From Candidatus Brevibacterium intestinigallinarum (GTDB lineage Bacteria > Actinomycetota > Actinomycetes > Actinomycetales > Brevibacteriaceae), in contig DWZY01000356.1 in NCBI GenBank assembly GCA_019117325.1, positions 1-10,664 of the forward strand: a stretch of 10,664 nucleotides of DNA, given 5' to 3'. Both the position numbers and the translations under genes were made by a program. This document shows, one piece after another, positions 1 to 5,589 of this stretch (positions are counted from its first letter, which is position 1; every line of letters begins with the position of its first letter). The notes beneath the pieces were generated by a model that saw only the letters and a list, made by a program, of their open reading frames with translations, searched no databases and had not been told where the DNA came from.

Positions 1-193
1 CGGGTGAGGTTGGTATCCCGGCCTCGGTCCCAGGCCCCAGCCTCGGCCCCAGCCTCGGCCCCGGCCCCGGCCTCGGCACTGGCCTCGGCCCCGGCCTCGG
101 CACTGGCTCTGACCTCGGCCCCGGTCGAGGCCTTCTGCCCGGGTCTCCTCGCACGATTGTTCTTTCTCCCCGCTGAGGTCTCGTTACTGTCAC
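1..193 (-). CDS. Possible 5' end of a leftward gene, low-complexity, runs off the window
   Basis: A GTG at 193-191 is preceded by AGGAG (198-202 on the complementary strand) with a 4-nt spacer, and the frame stays open to the window edge. It would encode a short charged N-terminus (MTVTRPQRGERTIVRGDPGR) followed by a Pro/Arg/Gly run produced by the 12-bp repeat, ending in AGIPTSP at the edge. I recognise no family. It would be divergent from the stress protein gene, with 40 bp between the starts. Because the repeat keeps several frames open, this could be chance; a rightward frame (window edge to 204) is also open but has no visible start signal. The ribosome binding site is the main argument for the leftward reading. 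Confidence 0.33.
   Translation of the reverse strand, partial: MTVTRPQRGERTIVRGDPGRRPRPGPRSEPVPRPGPRPVPRPGPGPRLGPRLGPGTEAGIPTSP
21..126. repeat. Degenerate 12-bp tandem repeat (GCCTCGGCCCCG-like)
   Basis: About eight degenerate copies of a 12-base unit built from GCCTCG plus GCCCCG or GCACTG. The GCACTG variant alternates with the GCCCCG variant near 73-108, which suggests a 24-bp higher-order unit. A period divisible by three keeps the reading frame, as expected for an expansion inside a coding sequence. Confidence 0.8.
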
Positions 194-221
194 GAATCTC
201 CTAAAACGTTGTGAAGAGGAG

Positions 222-227
222 TAAAAT
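222..227 (+). promoter_or_regulatory. Candidate -10 element for a leaderless stress protein transcript
   Basis: TAAAAT ends 6 nt before the ATG at 234, the distance expected if transcription begins at or next to the start codon. Leaderless mRNAs are common in actinobacteria. The alternative ribosome binding site, AGAGGAG at 215-221, lies 12 nt from the ATG, which is longer than usual. No convincing -35 box was seen at 16-18 nt. Confidence 0.4.
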
Positions 228-233
228 TCGGTT

Positions 234-1277
234 ATGGAAGACACGACGGGAACCTCAGTCAAAGATCAGGTGCTGGTGGGTGTCGACGGCTCGGAGAACA
301 GCTCGCGCGCGTTCGACATCGCATTGGCCGTGGCGAAGCGGCGCGGCTGGAGCCTGCGCCTGGTGGGCGGCTACATCATCCCGTCCGTGGGATACGAGAA
401 CGGACCGGTCGTCGCCGGCAGCTACGAGCGGATGCTCGAGGAGTACGCGCGCGGCCCGCTGGACGCGCTGGCGGAGAAGGCCGAGTCGGAGGGCGTCGAC
501 GTCACCACCGCGACCCACGCCGACCACGCCGCGGACCTCCTGGTGCGCGAGAGCGCCGATGCCGGGCTGGTCGTCGTGGGCAAGCGGGGGCGCAACCGCT
601 TCGCCGGTCGGTTCCTGGGCAGCGTGTCCGGCGCGCTCGCCGCGCACTCCCACTGCCCCACGCTCGTCATCCCGGAGAAGTGGGTGACCCCCGACGCAGC
701 GACGCTGTTCGCTCCCGCTCAGGACCGGCCCGGCGGAGACGACGCCGAGGCCGAGCCCACCGAGCTGCTGGACGAGTCCACTCCGCCCAAGCCTCGCGGG
801 ACCGCGTTCCGCAACGTCGAGGAGGAGATGAACTTCCGGCAGGAGGTCGTCGTCGGCATCGACCTCCACGAGGATGCGCTGCGGATCGCGATGGCGGCGG
901 CCCGTGTCGCGGAGCTGTTCGGCAGGCCGCTCACCCTGGTCTCCGCAGCGCCGCTCAACGCGGACGCGTGGTACCCGAACCCCGTCGAGTACAACGCGGC
1001 GATCCCGTCGATCCGGAAGCGGCACACGGACTACCTGACGCAGCTGGCGGACGAGGTGCGGACCGCTCATCCACGGCTGGGCGTGCACTGGCAGTTCTTC
1101 GACGGCACGCCGGCGGGTGTGCTCTCGGAGGCGAGCCGGTCGGCGTCCGTCGTGGCGCTGGGGACGCGGGGTCACGGCGGATTCGCCGGCCTCATGCTGG
1201 GGTCTGTCAGCCAGGCGGTTCTCAACCGCAGCGTGTCGCCGGTGCTGGTGGTGCCGACGCTCAAGAACTCCCGGTGA
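234..1277 (+). CDS. Tandem-domain universal stress protein (UspA family)
   Basis: A cytoplasmic protein of 347 residues with two UspA domains, the usual actinobacterial arrangement. Domain 1 covers about residues 12-147 and begins VLVGVDGSENS. It ends with the nucleotide-binding signature G-2x-G-9x-G-S at G116-S130, followed by CPTLVIP. Domain 2 covers about 205-342, starts VVVGID and has the same signature at G310-S324, followed by SPVLVVP. Both domains therefore look ATP-binding. They are joined by an acidic/proline-rich linker of about 50 residues (150-200). Family members bind ATP and support survival under hypoxia, starvation or oxidative stress; the specific role here is unknown. The ATG at 234 gives a domain start in register with the family, and no alternative in-frame start was apparent. 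The gene appears monocistronic. The family assignment is very secure. Confidence 0.95.
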   Translation: MEDTTGTSVKDQVLVGVDGSENSSRAFDIALAVAKRRGWSLRLVGGYIIPSVGYENGPVVAGSYERMLEEYARGPLDALAEKAESEGVDVTTATHADHAADLLVRESADAGLVVVGKRGRNRFAGRFLGSVSGALAAHSHCPTLVIPEKWVTPDAATLFAPAQDRPGGDDAEAEPTELLDESTPPKPRGTAFRNVEEEMNFRQEVVVGIDLHEDALRIAMAAARVAELFGRPLTLVSAAPLNADAWYPNPVEYNAAIPSIRKRHTDYLTQLADEVRTAHPRLGVHWQFFDGTPAGVLSEASRSASVVALGTRGHGGFAGLMLGSVSQAVLNRSVSPVLVVPTLKNSR

Positions 1278-1391
1278 GCACTGGGCCGCGGTTCTGCCTC
1301 TGACCTGGGTGGAGTTCGAGCCCGACCAGGAATTATGAATTCTTTCCAAGAATCCCTTGTGCGTCCGATTATTCACGTGTAGCTTTGTTCG

Positions 1392-1406
1392 TGGTGATTA
1401 TCACCA
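1392..1406. promoter_or_regulatory. 15-bp palindromic operator candidate (7-1-7)
   Basis: TGGTGATTATCACCA consists of two 7-base arms in perfect dyad around one central T. It sits in the AT-richer gap after the stress protein gene and about 80 bp upstream of the small-gene ATG at 1484. It overlaps a possible -10 (GATTAT, 1396-1401) that has TTCACG about 18 nt upstream. The 7-1-7 geometry resembles operators of Fur-superfamily regulators, but the bases do not match a box I can name. Confidence 0.5.
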
Positions 1407-1483
1407 GATCATTTCAGAGGATTCTCGTGTCGTGCTGCGAATGCCGCAGGCGTGACGCGGGTCGGACCGGAAGGAGGGCGACG

Positions 1484-1829
1484 ATGCTCATCGACACAGC
1501 GAAGAAGCTTGCAGTCGCAGACGAAGGCGCGCTCTCCCTCGGTGGTGCACGCGGTGCGTGCGGCGGTCCTGTCGGAACTCGCGATCTGGGCGCGGCAGCG
1601 CCGTTCGCGGGCGGCGTCCTCCTCGCTTAACGACCTCGGCGCTCTGTCGCCGGCGGTTGCTGAGTGGAGCGACGCTCAGCGGTTCGACCTGGGACGGTTC
1701 AATGCCAATGGCGAGACGCCGGAGGGCCCGGGCAGGCAGTTCTCGGACTCACCTGTTGCTGAGCCTCATCTGTTGCAGAGCACCCGCGGGTGCTGCGCAT
1801 CGGACGATGTCGATGGAGCCGATGGCTGA
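1484..1829 (+). pseudogene. Small gene that appears frameshifted; hypothetical protein
   Basis: The ATG at 1484 has an excellent ribosome binding site, AAGGAGG at 1471-1477 with a 6-nt spacer. The frame opens MLIDTAKKLAVADEGALSL and then turns into an atypical Gly/Ala string ending at 1630, which would give a 48-residue product. The adjacent frame (shifted by one base) becomes protein-like from about 1532, with strong G/C bias at third positions. It reads SPSVVHAVRAAVLSELAIWA, then an Arg-rich stretch, then LNDLGALSPAV and RFDLGRF, and ends at 1829. Joining the two near 1530-1545 gives about 115 residues with an amphipathic helix. The helix plus basic stretch recalls small DUF1127-type proteins only weakly. 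The cause could be mutation, a sequencing indel or programmed shifting. No typical slippery run was seen. Confidence 0.5.
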
Positions 1830-2238
1830 ACAGCGTGGCTGACTCGCGTGAGGCGTGAGGTCCTGTTGGGCCGTCACCCATGGTTGACCGGTGGTCGCCT
1901 GTATCCCCGGCCCGCCGCTATCCGTGGCCCACGCGCATCCGTCTGCAATTGACATCCGGTACCAGAGGACAGCCATCGTTCGCTGCTGCTCAGGTTGCCG
2001 TGTCACCCGGCGCGCAGGTCTGCGCCAGCGCTGATCGAAGCAACGACTGAGAACTGCATTCCAGTCATATTCAGACTGGGAATGGTATTTCTGCCGCTTT
2101 CAATGGATTGTGCCCAGACCCATTCATCAGCGCATCTCACCTGCACTTCACGTGCATGTTGAGAGGCGCATCCAACCCATTCTTGCTTATGCAGGCAGGG
2201 CTATTCGTCATGCCCTTACATGAACCTGAGGATCACAC
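1830..2238. other. Intergenic stretch without a convincing gene
   Basis: No frame here has a credible start with a ribosome binding site and coding-like composition; the small open frames look like chance. The right half (about 2040-2238) is less GC-rich than the surroundings and probably holds the promoter of the gene at 2239. It contains an imperfect inverted repeat at 2058-2083 (ATTCCAGTC, 7-nt spacer, GACTGGGAAT with one extra G). Confidence 0.55.
2058..2083. promoter_or_regulatory. Imperfect inverted repeat, possible operator
   Basis: ATTCCAGTC at 2058-2066 pairs with GACTGGGAAT at 2074-2083 apart from one extra G. It lies in a low-GC pocket 156 bp upstream of the ATG at 2239. It could be a regulator site or a weak RNA hairpin. 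No matching -10/-35 pair was identified with confidence. Confidence 0.3.
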
Positions 2239-2718
2239 ATGTCGTACCCCAGTCCCTATCCCATACCGCGCCGGATCGCGCTGTCAGTAGGTCTGCTGCT
2301 CGTCCGCTGGGCACGCCGACCGGCCGGTCCGGACTCGCTCACGGTCGATCGGTCGACTGCCACGTCTGCCTCGTCTGCGACGGCTGCCCGTTCGGCTCGA
2401 CCGGCCGTTGTCACGGCGCGTGCGGCTGCGGTCGCCTCGGCGGATCACGGTGCACCGGCTGTCGCCACGACTGATCGCGGTGCACCGGCTGCCGTTGCGA
2501 CGCCCGCGGTCGACACGGCGGATCACACCGTGCCCGGTGCCGGTCAAGCGCGCGCGACTGCGCCCGTGACCGACGCGGTGAGCCCGAACCCGGCACAGCA
2601 TGCCCGTGCCGTGGCCGATCGCGAGCGCGCGATTCGCCAGTTCGAGGTCGACCGCCAGGTCGCGGCCGAACGGACGCGCGCCGAGCACCGGGCACTCTCC
2701 TGGCCCGGACACCCATGA
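2239..2718 (+). CDS. Alanine-rich hypothetical protein with N-terminal hydrophobic segment
   Basis: A predicted protein of 159 residues that I do not assign to a family. The ATG at 2239 follows GAGG about 8 nt upstream. The N-terminus has a short hydrophobic patch, RIALSVGLLLVRWARR (residues 12-27). It is amphipathic and too short for a confident transmembrane call, but could be membrane-associated. Residues about 35-120 are low-complexity Ala/Thr/Val/Asp with imperfect 10-residue repeats (ADHGAPAVAT, TDRGAPAAVA). The C-terminus is charged and helical (about 122-153, ending ERTRAEHRALSWPGHP) and looks like the conserved functional end. Third codon positions are mostly G/C, which supports real coding. 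It converges on apt with only 16 bp between stop codons. It is probably a small surface- or membrane-linked protein with an expanded linker, which is inference. Confidence 0.65.
   Translation: MSYPSPYPIPRRIALSVGLLLVRWARRPAGPDSLTVDRSTATSASSATAARSARPAVVTARAAAVASADHGAPAVATTDRGAPAAVATPAVDTADHTVPGAGQARATAPVTDAVSPNPAQHARAVADRERAIRQFEVDRQVAAERTRAEHRALSWPGHP
2443..2540 (+). repeat. Imperfect 30-bp in-frame repeat
   Basis: Two clear copies start at 2443 and 2473 (GATCACGGTGCACCGGCTG and GATCGCGGTGCACCGGCTG plus flanking bases). A diverged third start is at 2521 (GATCACACCGTGCCCGG). They encode the ADHGAPAVAT / TDRGAPAAVA units of the hypothetical protein. Confidence 0.7.
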
Positions 2719-2734
2719 CGTCGTGACGCGGGCG

Positions 2735-3301
2735 TCAGACGGAGAAGACAGCATGGCAGGACGGGACTCGCTCCCGTCCTGCCATTCCTGTGAGCTCGAG
2801 GAGCACGGCGGATCCGACGACCGTTCCGCCCAGCTGCTCGACGACTGACTGCGCTGCGACGAGGGTTCCACCCGTCGCGAGCACGTCGTCGACGAGGAGG
2901 ACACGGCGGCCGGTGAGGTCGCCGGATGCCTCAATCGCGGCCTCGGCGTATTCCAGCCCGTAGTCGACCCGCACCTGCGGAGTGGGCAACTTCCCTGCCT
3001 TCCGGATCGGGAGGGTGCCCGTGCGGGTGAGGGCGGCGATGCCCGCGGACACGATGAACCCGCGCGCCTCGATGCCGGCGACCAGGTCGAACTCGGGGAG
3101 TCCGGACTCGTCGCAGAACGGCAGCGCCACGGCGGCGAGCGAGGATGCGTACGCGTCGGGATCCGTCAGCAGAGGAGTCACGTCGCGGAACAGCACTCCG
3201 GGCGCGGGGAAGTCCGGGGTGGTGGTGATGAGCGAGAACGCGCGATCCAGCGACTCTCGAGGCGGGGCGGTCAGCGGTGCAGCAGCAGTGGAGGACGACA
3301 C
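2735..3301 (-). CDS. apt: Adenine phosphoribosyltransferase
   Basis: A type I phosphoribosyltransferase that converts adenine and PRPP into AMP and pyrophosphate in purine salvage (cytoplasmic). With the GTG start at 3301 it has 188 residues, close to the usual 170-185. The family N-terminus is DFPAPGVLFRDVTPLL (30-45). The adenine/PRPP loop is LPIRKAGKLP (97-106), and the PRPP-binding signature is VLLVDDVLATGGT (134-146). The C-terminal LEL..MAGRERV is typical of actinobacterial Apt. The frame stays open to 3433, but that extension does not look like protein; a GTG at 3310 is a second possible start, and neither has a strong ribosome binding site. The gene stands alone here rather than between secDF and relA, its common actinobacterial setting. 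The last codons form a perfect inverted repeat. Confidence 0.94.
   Translation of the reverse strand: MSSSTAAAPLTAPPRESLDRAFSLITTTPDFPAPGVLFRDVTPLLTDPDAYASSLAAVALPFCDESGLPEFDLVAGIEARGFIVSAGIAALTRTGTLPIRKAGKLPTPQVRVDYGLEYAEAAIEASGDLTGRRVLLVDDVLATGGTLVAAQSVVEQLGGTVVGSAVLLELTGMAGRERVPSCHAVFSV
2753..2785. terminator. 14-bp perfect inverted repeat in the apt 3' end; candidate bidirectional terminator
   Basis: ATGGCAGGACGGGA (2753-2766), loop CTCGC, then TCCCGTCCTGCCAT (2772-2785). The GC-rich stem is perfect over 14 bp. It lies 34 bp after the stop of the rightward hypothetical gene, so it can end that transcript. On the apt strand it begins within the last 20 codons. Neither side has a clean U-tract, so it may work as a Rho-assisted or U-less hairpin, which is common in high-GC actinobacteria. 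Confidence 0.6.
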
Positions 3302-3381
3302 GCGGCACACTCTACGTCGAGTGGGGTGGTGTGCGGAGGCGCTTCGTGGTGGCCGGGCGTCGCAGGCACCATCGGGTTGAA

Positions 3382-3431
3382 GGCCAGAATGTGTGTCCGA
3401 GACCGGGCTCGCGCCCGTACCACCACTGGCC
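3382..3431 (-). other. Nested inverted repeat between the AraC gene and apt
   Basis: On the leftward strand GGCCAG (3431-3426) pairs with CTGGCC (3387-3382). Between them is a second hairpin, CGGGC-GCGA-GCCCG (3417-3404), whose GCGA loop is a GNRA tetraloop. It sits 15 nt after the AraC stop and about 80 nt before the apt start. It is either the AraC terminator or a structured apt leader. It does not fold as a tRNA. Confidence 0.4.
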
Positions 3432-3445
3432 ACGAGGCCCGTCGA

Positions 3446-4666
3446 CTAGCTTTCGGGGCTTCGCTTCAGTGGTGAGGTGTGCGGGGGACCGTCTGGTGCG
3501 GTGTCCCGGCGGTACCCGGCGGGAGTGATCCCCAGGACCGTGCGCCAGTCGTGGGTGAGGTGAGCGTGGTCGGCGTACCCCAGTTCGTGGGCGAGGTCCG
3601 TCAGGCTGAGATCCGGCTGCTCGCGCAGTCGCCGGGCACCGTCCTGCACGCGGCGCCGGCGGATGAGCATGCCCGGCGACAGCCCGACGTACGTGGCTGA
3701 CAGCCGTTGCAGGGTGCGCTGCGAGACGTGCAGGTGGGCGGCGAGGCCAGCGACGGTGACGATCTGGTGCTGGGTCTCTGCGGCCTCGGTCATCTGGTTC
3801 GCCAGCAGCCCATCGGCAGTGGGTTCGCCCAGACATGCTGACAGCCAGGCGGAGAAGGCGCGGACAGCCTCGGCTCGGCGGTCCGCGGGTGGAGCGGATG
3901 AGGACATCGCGGCGTGGATTCCGGCCTCGAGCTCGGGAAGAGGGACCTGCTGCACGGTGTCCCGGAGTGCGGCGATGCCGTCCGAGGCCGTGCTGGACTC
4001 GCGCGTGAGACCGCGAGTCCTCACCTCACATGCGGGTCTGCCCGTGCTTGGTTCGGGGGTGGGCTCACCGGTGGCCATGCGGCGCGCGGGGCCGTCTGTG
4101 CTCACCTCGTGCGCTGTTCCCCCTGTGCTCATCTCACCCTTGGGGTCGGCCGCGCTCGCGTCGTCCGTGGGTCCGGCCGCGCTCGCACGGTCGAGGGTGA
4201 CGCGGTTCAGGACGAGGGGGATGGCCGCCGGCTGCAGCAGTGCACCCACCGCCCACCCGGAGCCGCTGAGGTCGCGGTGAGAGGCGCGAGTGGTGGGCCC
4301 TGAGAACTCAGTGCGGTCGTTCGAGACGACCAGATTGCTCGCGGGATACCCGATGATGTGCTGGCGGGACGTCCTGCGAGGCCCGATGTCCCACTCGGAG
4401 ATCCAGAACCACCGCACGAAGGCGGCGATGTCTCCGGTCGCTGGCACCCGATGGAAGGCGGGGAGCCGGGACGGGTACAGCACGCCGTCGCTGTGCGGCG
4501 GGATCGCGGCCTCGGTGGCCTGCGCGGGCGACGGTGTCTCGGCAGGTGCCGCGGCCTCGGCGGGAGCTGCCGTCCGCGCGGGAGTTGTGGTCCCGGTGAA
4601 GTCGGCTGAGTGTGCGGCTGTGGCAGGAGCGGCCTCGTCGCCGTTCTGCGTGGGTGGATCGTCCAC
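3446..4666 (-). CDS. AraC-family transcriptional regulator with repeat-expanded linker
   Basis: A predicted DNA-binding regulator of 406 residues. Residues 1-58 are a disordered Ala/Pro/Thr-rich extension. Residues 60-160 resemble the N-terminal domain common in actinobacterial AraC proteins (DUF6597-like), with WFWISEWDIGPRR, a GYPASNLVV strand and GALLQPAAIPLVL. Residues 162-224 are seven 9-residue repeats. The AraC HTH domain spans about 303-387: first helix-turn-helix TVAGLAAHLHVSQRTLQRL, second LSLTDLAHELGYADHAHLTH, ending GITPAGYRR. The GTG at 4666 is the first start after an in-frame stop. Its GAGG is only 1 nt away, too close to work, so the message may be leaderless (TACGCT lies 7 nt upstream). 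The true start could also be near the sensor domain. The gene is divergent from the VOC gene, its likely target. The effector is unknown. Confidence 0.9.
   Translation of the reverse strand: MDDPPTQNGDEAAPATAAHSADFTGTTTPARTAAPAEAAAPAETPSPAQATEAAIPPHSDGVLYPSRLPAFHRVPATGDIAAFVRWFWISEWDIGPRRTSRQHIIGYPASNLVVSNDRTEFSGPTTRASHRDLSGSGWAVGALLQPAAIPLVLNRVTLDRASAAGPTDDASAADPKGEMSTGGTAHEVSTDGPARRMATGEPTPEPSTGRPACEVRTRGLTRESSTASDGIAALRDTVQQVPLPELEAGIHAAMSSSAPPADRRAEAVRAFSAWLSACLGEPTADGLLANQMTEAAETQHQIVTVAGLAAHLHVSQRTLQRLSATYVGLSPGMLIRRRRVQDGARRLREQPDLSLTDLAHELGYADHAHLTHDWRTVLGITPAGYRRDTAPDGPPHTSPLKRSPES
3995..4183 (-). repeat. 27-bp in-frame minisatellite, seven units (9-residue repeat)
   Basis: The region translates as seven consecutive 9-mers: SAAGPTDDA, SAADPKGEM, STGGTAHEV, STDGPARRM, ATGEPTPEP, STGRPACEV and RTRGLTRES. 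The DNA confirms the period: GGCCGCGCTCGC occurs at 4148-4159 and again at 4175-4186, exactly 27 bp apart (rightward strand). The copies have diverged, so the expansion is not recent. Confidence 0.8.
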
Positions 4667-4726
4667 ACCTCGGAGCGTAATCCACGGTCTGGCGCGAATC
4701 TACAAGTCAGCGGTGGGACGTCTCCC

Positions 4727-4732
4727 TAGTGT
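4727..4732 (+). promoter_or_regulatory. Candidate -10 element for a leaderless VOC transcript
   Basis: TAGTGT fits the actinobacterial TANNNT -10 pattern and ends 7 nt before the ATG at 4740. No ribosome binding site is visible before that ATG (GTTGACGGC). Together these favour a leaderless message. The 73-bp divergent gap with the AraC gene must hold both promoters and any operator. Confidence 0.4.
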
Positions 4733-4739
4733 TGACGGC

Positions 4740-5243
4740 ATGAACGCACCACGCATTGCAGCAGACGGAACCCACACCGACAACGGCGTCCCGAAGGGTC
4801 TGACGAGCCTGACCCCCTTCCTCGCGATCCCGCACGCGCGAGACGCGGTGAGCTTCTACCGCGACGTCTTCGGTGCGCGGGTCGTCGATGTCACTGAGAT
4901 GGGCGGCGTCGTCGTCCATGCGGTGCTCGACATGGGGCACGGGCAGCTCCAGCTCGGCGAGCCCATGCCCGACTACAACCTGGTCGCTCCACCCGCGGGT
5001 GACGACGACTGCTACTCCCTGGGCCTCTACGTCAGTGACGCTGACGCGGTCGTGGCCGCCGCCGTGGAAGCGGGAGCGACGTTGCGCGAGCCGCTCGCCG
5101 ACTTCGTGTCGGGAGATCGCTTCGCCAGCGTCCGCGACCCGTTCGGTGTGCGCTGGACCGTCATGACGCGCATCGAGGACATCTCCGAGGAGGAGAGCGC
5201 GCGCCGCGTCGCGGAATGGGCAGCGGCCCAGGCGAACTCATAG
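4740..5243 (+). CDS. VOC/glyoxalase-like protein
   Basis: A protein of 167 residues from the vicinal oxygen chelate superfamily, whose members include glyoxalases, bleomycin-resistance proteins and PhnB-like proteins. It has paired beta-alpha-beta-beta-beta modules: SLTPFLAIPHARDAVSFYRDVFGA (23-46) with VVHAVLDMGHGQLQLGEP (58-75), then YSLGLYVSDADAVVAAAVEAGA (92-113) and FASVRDPFGVRWTVMTRIED (128-147). H60, E74 and E146 sit roughly where VOC enzymes place metal ligands, but the assignment is uncertain. The substrate cannot be read from the sequence. The frame is open much further upstream (to 4290) through the divergent AraC gene; the ATG at 4740 is chosen because only the sequence after it looks like family protein. 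A divergent AraC regulator next to a VOC gene suggests inducible detoxification or resistance. Confidence 0.92.
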   Translation: MNAPRIAADGTHTDNGVPKGLTSLTPFLAIPHARDAVSFYRDVFGARVVDVTEMGGVVVHAVLDMGHGQLQLGEPMPDYNLVAPPAGDDDCYSLGLYVSDADAVVAAAVEAGATLREPLADFVSGDRFASVRDPFGVRWTVMTRIEDISEEESARRVAEWAAAQANS

Positions 5244-5249
5244 TCCGCG

Positions 5250-5266
5250 TCCGAGGACGCCTCGGA
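5250..5266 (+). terminator. Candidate terminator hairpin after the VOC gene
   Basis: TCCGAGG, loop ACG, CCTCGGA: a perfect 7-bp stem starting 6 nt after the stop codon at 5241-5243. There is no following U-tract. Confidence 0.5.
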
Positions 5267-5589
5267 GGTCGACGCCCCGGTCACCTCCGGGCAGCCACCG
5301 GGGCGGTTACCGGGTCAGCTCCGGGGCAGCTACCGGGTCACCTCAGGCCCCACCTCCGGGGCGGGTAGCCACCGGGGCCACCTCAGACTCCATCGCCGAG
5401 GCCGGAGGAATCCGCTTCGAGGCTGGGGCCGGTTGCTGCCAGTGAAGCTGGCTGGTGGCGCTGGGGCAGCTGGCGTGAGTGAGGGTGTGGGTCTCTGACC
5501 CCCCGTTCGAGTCGCGGACGGACGGGCGCCGGGGGTGTGATCCAACGTATGTTGGAGGCAGACCGGGCACCTGACGAAAGCAGTCGATC
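5267..5589. other. Intergenic gap with a GC-rich degenerate repeat
   Basis: There is no credible gene in this gap. Positions about 5274-5385 are degenerate copies of CCGGGTCA-CTCCGGGGCAGC-TA: TACCGGGTCA recurs at 5308-5317 and 5331-5340 (23-bp spacing), and CACCTCCGGG recurs near 5283 and 5350. The remainder to 5540 is unremarkable. The last 50 bases hold a probable promoter/operator for the next gene. Confidence 0.55.
5541..5556. promoter_or_regulatory. Inverted repeat overlapping a possible -10 before the FkbM gene
   Basis: TCCAAC-GTAT-GTTGGA is a 6-bp perfect inverted repeat. TATGTT (5548-5553) within it fits the TANNNT -10 pattern, 36 bp upstream of the ATG at 5590. A protein bound here would block the promoter. 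No matching -35 box was found. Confidence 0.35.

Noticed and set aside
4..204. Rightward open frame over the left-edge repeat
   Set aside because: It has no start signal inside the window, and its alanine/proline run is explained by the 12-bp repeat. It could be the tail of a gene from outside, but nothing supports that.
255..1376. Long leftward frame antisense to the universal stress protein
   Set aside because: It mirrors a well-supported gene, has Arg/His-rich shadow composition and no recognisable domain.
1749..2006. Leftward frames in the 1.7-2.0 kb gap
   Set aside because: They have no ribosome binding site, mixed composition and no recognisable motifs; they are probably chance open frames.
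3302..3433. N-terminal extension of apt up to 3433
   Set aside because: It would add 44 residues of atypical composition across a hairpin-rich spacer, while Apt proteins are about 170-190 residues.
3380..3435. tRNA-like look of the AraC-apt spacer
   Set aside because: The enclosed length is about 50 nt, with no anticodon arm, no 7-nt T-loop and no proper D-arm.
4290..4739. Upstream extension of the VOC gene frame
   Set aside because: It is antisense to the AraC coding sequence, has no family similarity, and the VOC fold begins right after the ATG at 4740.
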